In this document: piece after piece, positions 4,293-7,918 of the stretch
Numbering within the stretch: position 1 is the first letter of the stretch
Layout: every line of letters starts with the position of its first letter
NCBI GenBank assembly: GCA_900550635.1
Contig: URSZ01000116.1
Coordinates: 1 to 7,918, forward strand
Direction of reading: 5' to 3'
Length of the DNA: 7,918 nt
From: an uncultured Prevotella sp.
GTDB lineage: Bacteria > Bacteroidota > Bacteroidia > Bacteroidales > Bacteroidaceae
Made by a program: the position numbers and the translations under genes
The notes under the pieces: model-generated
Seen by the model: the letters and a program-made list of their open reading frames with translations, nothing else
What the model was told of the DNA's origin: nothing
Database searches by the model: none

Positions 4293-5603
4293 TCAGCTTA
4301 TATCCGAACCCTGGTAGAATTTTATTATCTTCATTCGGAAGATGTACTCGTATTCGGCTTGCAGCCGGTTTATGGCGGCATTTGTGTGCTTGGTTTTGGC
4401 TTCGGCAAACTCGGTGGCGTTGGCTTTGGCGTTTTCGTATTTGCGCGTCACGAGCGTGAAGTTCTGTTCTGCCGTCTTTTCGGCCACGAGCGACGAGCGG
4501 TATTTTGCCTCGGCGTTTATGGCGTTGTAGTAAGCCTGCTGGATTTCCTTGTACAGGTTCTTTTTTGTCTCGTCGAGCACGAGGCTCTGTGCTTCGTGTT
4601 GCAGGCGTGCTTTCCTTACGGCGTTGCGCGTGGCCAGGCGGTTGAATATGGGTATGCTGAGCGAAAGACCTATGTATTTGTTGAAGTTGTCGCTCAGCTG
4701 GTCGCCGAAAGAGCGTGCCTTGAAGCCGGATGTCTTGTAATATCCTGTACCGAGGCCTGCGCTGAATGAGAGCGTGGGATAATAGTCGGCTTTGGCTATG
4801 TTTATGTTCTTTTCGTATGCCTGCAGGCGCAGTTGCTCGGCCTTTATTTCGGGTTTCAGTCCCACGGCCTGCGCAAATATGGCGTCGGGTGCGGGAGGCA
4901 GTACCCCCGGCGTGCCGCCGTCGGGCGCTATTACTTCAAGCCCTTCGGGCGACGGCAGCTCGAGCAGTTGGCTAAGGTTGAGCAGAGCCAGACGGTAATC
5001 GGCCTGTGCCTGTGTTTGTGCCAGCTCGTCCTGCGCTACTTGCGAGCGGGCCTCGGCCACGTCGGTCTCCGAGGCTTTGCCTGCGAGCAGCATTTTCTCG
5101 AGTCGCTTTTCCTGTATTTTCGACAGTTCCACCTGGTTGGCATTTACGTTCATTACTTCGCGTGTGTAGACGGCTTGCAGGTAGGCCGACGTTACTTGCA
5201 GGCTTATGTTCTGGCGCGCGTGTTCGAGGTCGGCCATCGAGGCTTCGAGGTTGAGCTTGCCGGCGGCTATCTGGTTGGGAATGCGCATTCCCGTGAACAG
5301 TGGGACCGATGTGGCGAGGCTCAGGCTCGTGTTCTGCGTGTTGCGGTTCACGTAGGTGTTCTCCTCGTTTAGTCCGCGGCCGAAGTTGAACTGTTCCGAC
5401 GCACCCGCGTTCAGGTCGGGCAGGCGGCTGTTGCGCGCCGTGGAGAGGTCCACGTCCTGCTGGCGTGCCGTGTTTTCGCTTCTCTTAATTGTGATGTTGT
5501 GGCTCAGTGCGTAGTCGATACATTGCTTTAGTGTCATCGGGCCTGATTGGGCGCAGGCCAATGACGAGCACACAAGGGCGGCGGTCAACATTGCGGTTCT
5601 CAT
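4293..5603 (-). CDS. TolC-family outer-membrane efflux channel
   Basis: The 436-residue protein is an outer-membrane channel of the TolC/OEP family; the trimer would connect to the periplasmic adaptor encoded just upstream. A signal peptide is visible (hydrophobic AMLTAALVCSSLA, then ACA before Gln19, a signal peptidase I site). The lipobox around Cys17 is poor, so a lipoprotein is less likely. Two OEP repeats follow: about 24-212, from MTLKQCIDYALSHN with the beta-strand VPLFTG (100-105), and about 248-430, with YYPTLSFSAGLG (274-285) and LSLSIPIFNR (313-322). The long helices are Gln/Ala/Glu-rich, as expected for the alpha-barrel. Length is normal. Its ATG overlaps the adaptor's stop as ATGA, and it ends the operon. 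The substrate cannot be read from the sequence. Confidence 0.92.
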   Translation of the reverse strand: MRTAMLTAALVCSSLACAQSGPMTLKQCIDYALSHNITIKRSENTARQQDVDLSTARNSRLPDLNAGASEQFNFGRGLNEENTYVNRNTQNTSLSLATSVPLFTGMRIPNQIAAGKLNLEASMADLEHARQNISLQVTSAYLQAVYTREVMNVNANQVELSKIQEKRLEKMLLAGKASETDVAEARSQVAQDELAQTQAQADYRLALLNLSQLLELPSPEGLEVIAPDGGTPGVLPPAPDAIFAQAVGLKPEIKAEQLRLQAYEKNINIAKADYYPTLSFSAGLGTGYYKTSGFKARSFGDQLSDNFNKYIGLSLSIPIFNRLATRNAVRKARLQHEAQSLVLDETKKNLYKEIQQAYYNAINAEAKYRSSLVAEKTAEQNFTLVTRKYENAKANATEFAEAKTKHTNAAINRLQAEYEYIFRMKIIKFYQGSDIS

Positions 5604-6727
5604 GCTTGTGCCTCCTTGTCGTCGTCTTCGGTTATGGCGTTGCCGCGAATCTGCTCCTTGGCTTTCAGCCCGCCCTTTACTTCAATGTTTATTCCGTCGC
5701 TCAGCCCGGTTTTTATGTACCGCCGCGTGAAAGTCTGCGGTTCTTTTTGCGTGAGCACGTACACAAAAGCCGAGTCGCCCGAAAATTCCACGCACGATTC
5801 GGGCACTGCCAGCGCGTGTTTGGCTTCCTGCAGGGTTATCTCGGCGTTGGCGCTGTAGCCGGCGCGTATTTTTACGTTTTCGGGAACCTTTACGGCCGCC
5901 TTAATTTCGAACTGGTTGGCGTTCTGCCCGTCGGTTGATGTTACAACCTGCGGCGAGATGTATTCGAGCGAGGCCGTGAATTTGTTGTCCTGCAACGCGC
6001 CCACTGTTATTCCCATGGGCATGCCTTCGTGAATCAGTCCCACTTCCGTTTCGTCCACCGTGCCTTTGAAGATGAGGTCGTTCATGTCGGCAACGGTGGC
6101 AATCGTTGTACCGTCGTTCATGGTGTTGCTCATGATTACGGAGTTACCCACCTTGACCGGCACGTCGAGTATAAGGCCGTCGATGGTCGAGCGTATGAGC
6201 GTGGTGCTGTATGTTTTGTTTGACGACGACACTCCTTCGCGCACTATTTGCAACGCGTCGTTTGCCGTTTTCATCTCTTCCTGCGCCTTGTCCATGGCTA
6301 ATTTCGCCTTTTCGTATTCTTCGGCGCTTACGAGCTTGTCGTCGTACAACTTTTTGGTGCGTTCGTAGTCGCGCACAGCCTGGTCGGCTTCGAATTTGGC
6401 GAGGCGCACGCGGTTCTCGGCCGCGTTGAGCTGTTCCATTTCGGGAATTACTTTAACTTTTGCGATTATGTCGCCGTTCTTCACCTCGTCGCCGGCTTCC
6501 TTGATTATTTCGGATATGATACCGTTTATCTGTGGCTTGATTTCCACCTTGTCGCGCGGTTCAATCGAGCCGGTGAGCACAGTTGTACGCTTTATGTCGG
6601 CATACTTTGGCGTTTCCACTTCGTACACGGTGGGTTTGGTCTGGGATTTTTGGTAGAGGTACACGAATGTCCCCACAAAGATTACGGCAACTATCACTAT
6701 GGCCGCAATTTTCAGAAACTTTTTCAT
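5600..6727 (-). CDS. Periplasmic adaptor (membrane-fusion) protein, MacA/HlyD family
   Basis: The 375-residue protein would link the inner-membrane ABC permease to the TolC-type channel. One N-terminal membrane anchor is visible (about 4-25, FLKIAAIVIVAVIFVGTFVY), without a lipobox. The lipoyl/barrel-sandwich halves lie at about 46-92 (VLTGSIEPRDKVEIKPQING) and 174-196 (IRSTIDGLILDVPVKVGNSV), separated by a coiled-coil hairpin at about 95-168 rich in Glu, Lys and Ala. The beta-barrel follows at about 214-298 (VADMNDLIFKGTVDETEVG), then a membrane-proximal domain at about 300-365 (ALAVPESCVEF). Arrangement and length match MacA-like adaptors that work with ABC transporters. The gene lies 38 bases after the permease gene and overlaps the TolC gene by 4 bases, so the three are co-transcribed and probably form one complex. 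Confidence 0.92.
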   Translation of the reverse strand: MKKFLKIAAIVIVAVIFVGTFVYLYQKSQTKPTVYEVETPKYADIKRTTVLTGSIEPRDKVEIKPQINGIISEIIKEAGDEVKNGDIIAKVKVIPEMEQLNAAENRVRLAKFEADQAVRDYERTKKLYDDKLVSAEEYEKAKLAMDKAQEEMKTANDALQIVREGVSSSNKTYSTTLIRSTIDGLILDVPVKVGNSVIMSNTMNDGTTIATVADMNDLIFKGTVDETEVGLIHEGMPMGITVGALQDNKFTASLEYISPQVVTSTDGQNANQFEIKAAVKVPENVKIRAGYSANAEITLQEAKHALAVPESCVEFSGDSAFVYVLTQKEPQTFTRRYIKTGLSDGINIEVKGGLKAKEQIRGNAITEDDDKEAQA

Positions 6728-6765
6728 TGTTTTATGTGTGTTTTATTGTTATTGTCGTGTGTATG

Positions 6766-7918
6766 TCATTCTTCGCGCATGGCGTCTATGGGTTTTATGG
6801 CCAGGGCACGCATGGCCGGGGCTATGCCTGCCAGCAGGCCGAGCACGGTGAGCACCACGGCGGCCCCTACGGCTATGCCGAACGACACCTGGAAGGGCGT
6901 GTCGGACTGGGTGGCTTCCTGTATGCCCGGCTCAACGGCGGCGAGCAGGAGCACTGCCAGCACTATGCCCGACAGCCCGGCCAGGAACGTTATTATGAAA
7001 CTCTCCGAGAGTATCTGCGAGAGTATGTCGCGCGGCTTTGCGCCTATTGCGCGGCGTATTCCTATCTCCGACGTGCGCTCGCGTATGGCCACGAGCATTA
7101 TGTTGCTCACGCCTATCGCTCCGCTGAGCAGTGTGCCTACACCTATCATCCAAACGAGTATGTTTATGCCGCGAAAGAGGTTTTCGAACACGCGGAACAG
7201 TATCTCGAGGCTGAAGAATTCTACAGCCTCCTTGTCGTTGGGGTGTATGGAGTGGGCGCGCTTGACGATTGAGGTTATCTTTTTCTCTACCGATTCGACG
7301 GTAATGCCGTCTTTGGTGGTAAAGGTGATGGCGTCGGTCTTGTTTCCGAGGTTGTAGATTTCGCGCAGCAGTGAGTTGGGAATTTGCAGCGCGTAGGCCG
7401 GTGATACGCCCATGCCGTTGTCGTTTTTCCAGTTGTCAACGCCTACAATCTGGTAATACACGCCGTCGCAGAGTATGTATTTGCCGCACGGGTTGCCGCC
7501 GTCGGGAAACAGCTCGGAGTATATCCTGCGGCCGATGACGCATACCTTGCGGCGCAGGCGCACGTCGTCCTCGTTGATGTAGCGCCCGTATTTAAGTTTG
7601 GGCACCTCTATTTTTTCATATCCTGCCACGACACCTTTGAGTCCGCAGCCCGTGTATGTGTGTTTGCCGTAAGTGGCGTTTACGCCCCAGCGCGTATCCA
7701 ACTGGCAGATGTCCTTTATGCCAGGCACGGCGTTGCGTATGCGTTCCACGTCCTCGACGTTGAGGCTCCAGCTGCGCCCGTCCTGGTAGCCCTTGTAGGG
7801 CAGGGTGGTGGCATTGGCCGCTATAATGCCGCAGCTTTTGGTGAAGTTGCCGAAGTTCGACATCATAAGCAGTTCCAGCCCTTTTCCGCTGCCCAAAAGG
7901 AGCACGAGCATGAATATT
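6766..7918 (-). CDS. ABC transporter permease, MacB/FtsX type, 5' end missing
   Basis: About 383 codons are visible. The frame stays open to the window edge (Ile-Phe before the first ATG at 7911), and the MLVLLLGSGKGLE segment is the end of the first membrane helix in this family, so the true start lies beyond 7918. Residues below count from that internal Met. A large periplasmic MacB_PCD domain covers about 15-240. Three membrane helices follow, at about 249-272 (INILVWMIGVGTLLSGAIGV), 303-325 (ESFIITFLAGLSGIVLAVLL) and 344-364, with the family signature AIRERTSEIGIRRAIGAKP (275-293) between the first two, and the C-terminus ALAIKPIDAMREE. It has no nucleotide-binding domain in the visible part; a separate ATPase, and perhaps a second permease, should lie upstream. 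MacB-type systems are mechanotransmitters that move drugs, peptides or lipoproteins out through TolC; the substrate here is unknown. Confidence 0.9.
   Translation of the reverse strand, partial: IFMLVLLLGSGKGLELLMMSNFGNFTKSCGIIAANATTLPYKGYQDGRSWSLNVEDVERIRNAVPGIKDICQLDTRWGVNATYGKHTYTGCGLKGVVAGYEKIEVPKLKYGRYINEDDVRLRRKVCVIGRRIYSELFPDGGNPCGKYILCDGVYYQIVGVDNWKNDNGMGVSPAYALQIPNSLLREIYNLGNKTDAITFTTKDGITVESVEKKITSIVKRAHSIHPNDKEAVEFFSLEILFRVFENLFRGINILVWMIGVGTLLSGAIGVSNIMLVAIRERTSEIGIRRAIGAKPRDILSQILSESFIITFLAGLSGIVLAVLLLAAVEPGIQEATQSDTPFQVSFGIAVGAAVVLTVLGLLAGIAPAMRALAIKPIDAMREE

Noticed and set aside
4257..5372. Long plus-strand ORFs (such as 4257-4769 and 4833-5372) opposite the TolC-family gene
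   Set aside because: They are antisense shadows of a well-recognised gene and contain repetitive Gly/Val/Phe-rich or Arg/Cys-rich translations with no family resemblance.
6583..7357. Plus-strand ORFs of 229 and 235 codons opposite the permease gene
   Set aside because: They are shadows of the permease reading frame: Tyr/His/Gly-rich and Ser/Met-rich translations, no domains, and the opposite strand encodes clear MacB signatures.

Overview
The window looks like a chromosomal segment from a member of the Bacteroidota, most likely Bacteroidales. Three things point there. The AMP nucleosidase is the short (258 aa) form, next to holA and a stand-alone HsdR_N-domain gene. The gene starts lack Shine-Dalgarno sequences and are preceded by A/T-rich leaders. 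The promoter-like boxes fit the Bacteroidota -7 consensus TAnnTTTG. I cannot assign a genus.

Layout. Positions 1-214 (minus) are the 5' end of an HsdR_N-domain protein gene, cut by the window edge. It diverges from a plus-strand pair: amn (AMP nucleosidase, 273-1049) and holA (DNA polymerase III delta subunit, 1064-2092). Next comes about 1.2 kb with no convincing complete gene (2093-3296). Its second half is very A/T-rich and holds repeated short motifs: eight TGTAAA/TTTACA hexamers, three AATGGGGAA 9-mers, and a small broken reading frame with a hairpin at its end. This leads to a plus-strand helix-turn-helix regulator (3297-3776) with a recognisable promoter, a perfect inverted repeat just upstream of it, and a strong terminator after it. 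Positions 3777-4292 are mostly non-coding and hold a perfect palindrome, a possible 45-codon ORF on the minus strand, and two more terminator hairpins.

The right part (4293-7918) is a minus-strand operon for an ABC-type (MacAB-TolC-like) tripartite efflux or export system. In transcription order it has an FtsX/MacB-type permease (5' end outside the window), a membrane-fusion/periplasmic adaptor protein, and a TolC-family outer-membrane channel. The adaptor and channel genes overlap by ATGA. A GC-rich terminator with a GNRA-type loop follows 48 bases beyond the last stop. No ATPase gene is visible; one would be expected upstream, beyond position 7918.

The protein-coding genes are ordinary housekeeping and accessory genes. 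The least explained part is the non-coding DNA around the HTH regulator, which looks like a regulatory region for that protein and possibly others. I saw no CRISPR array, tRNA, rRNA, insertion sequence or clear new defence system.
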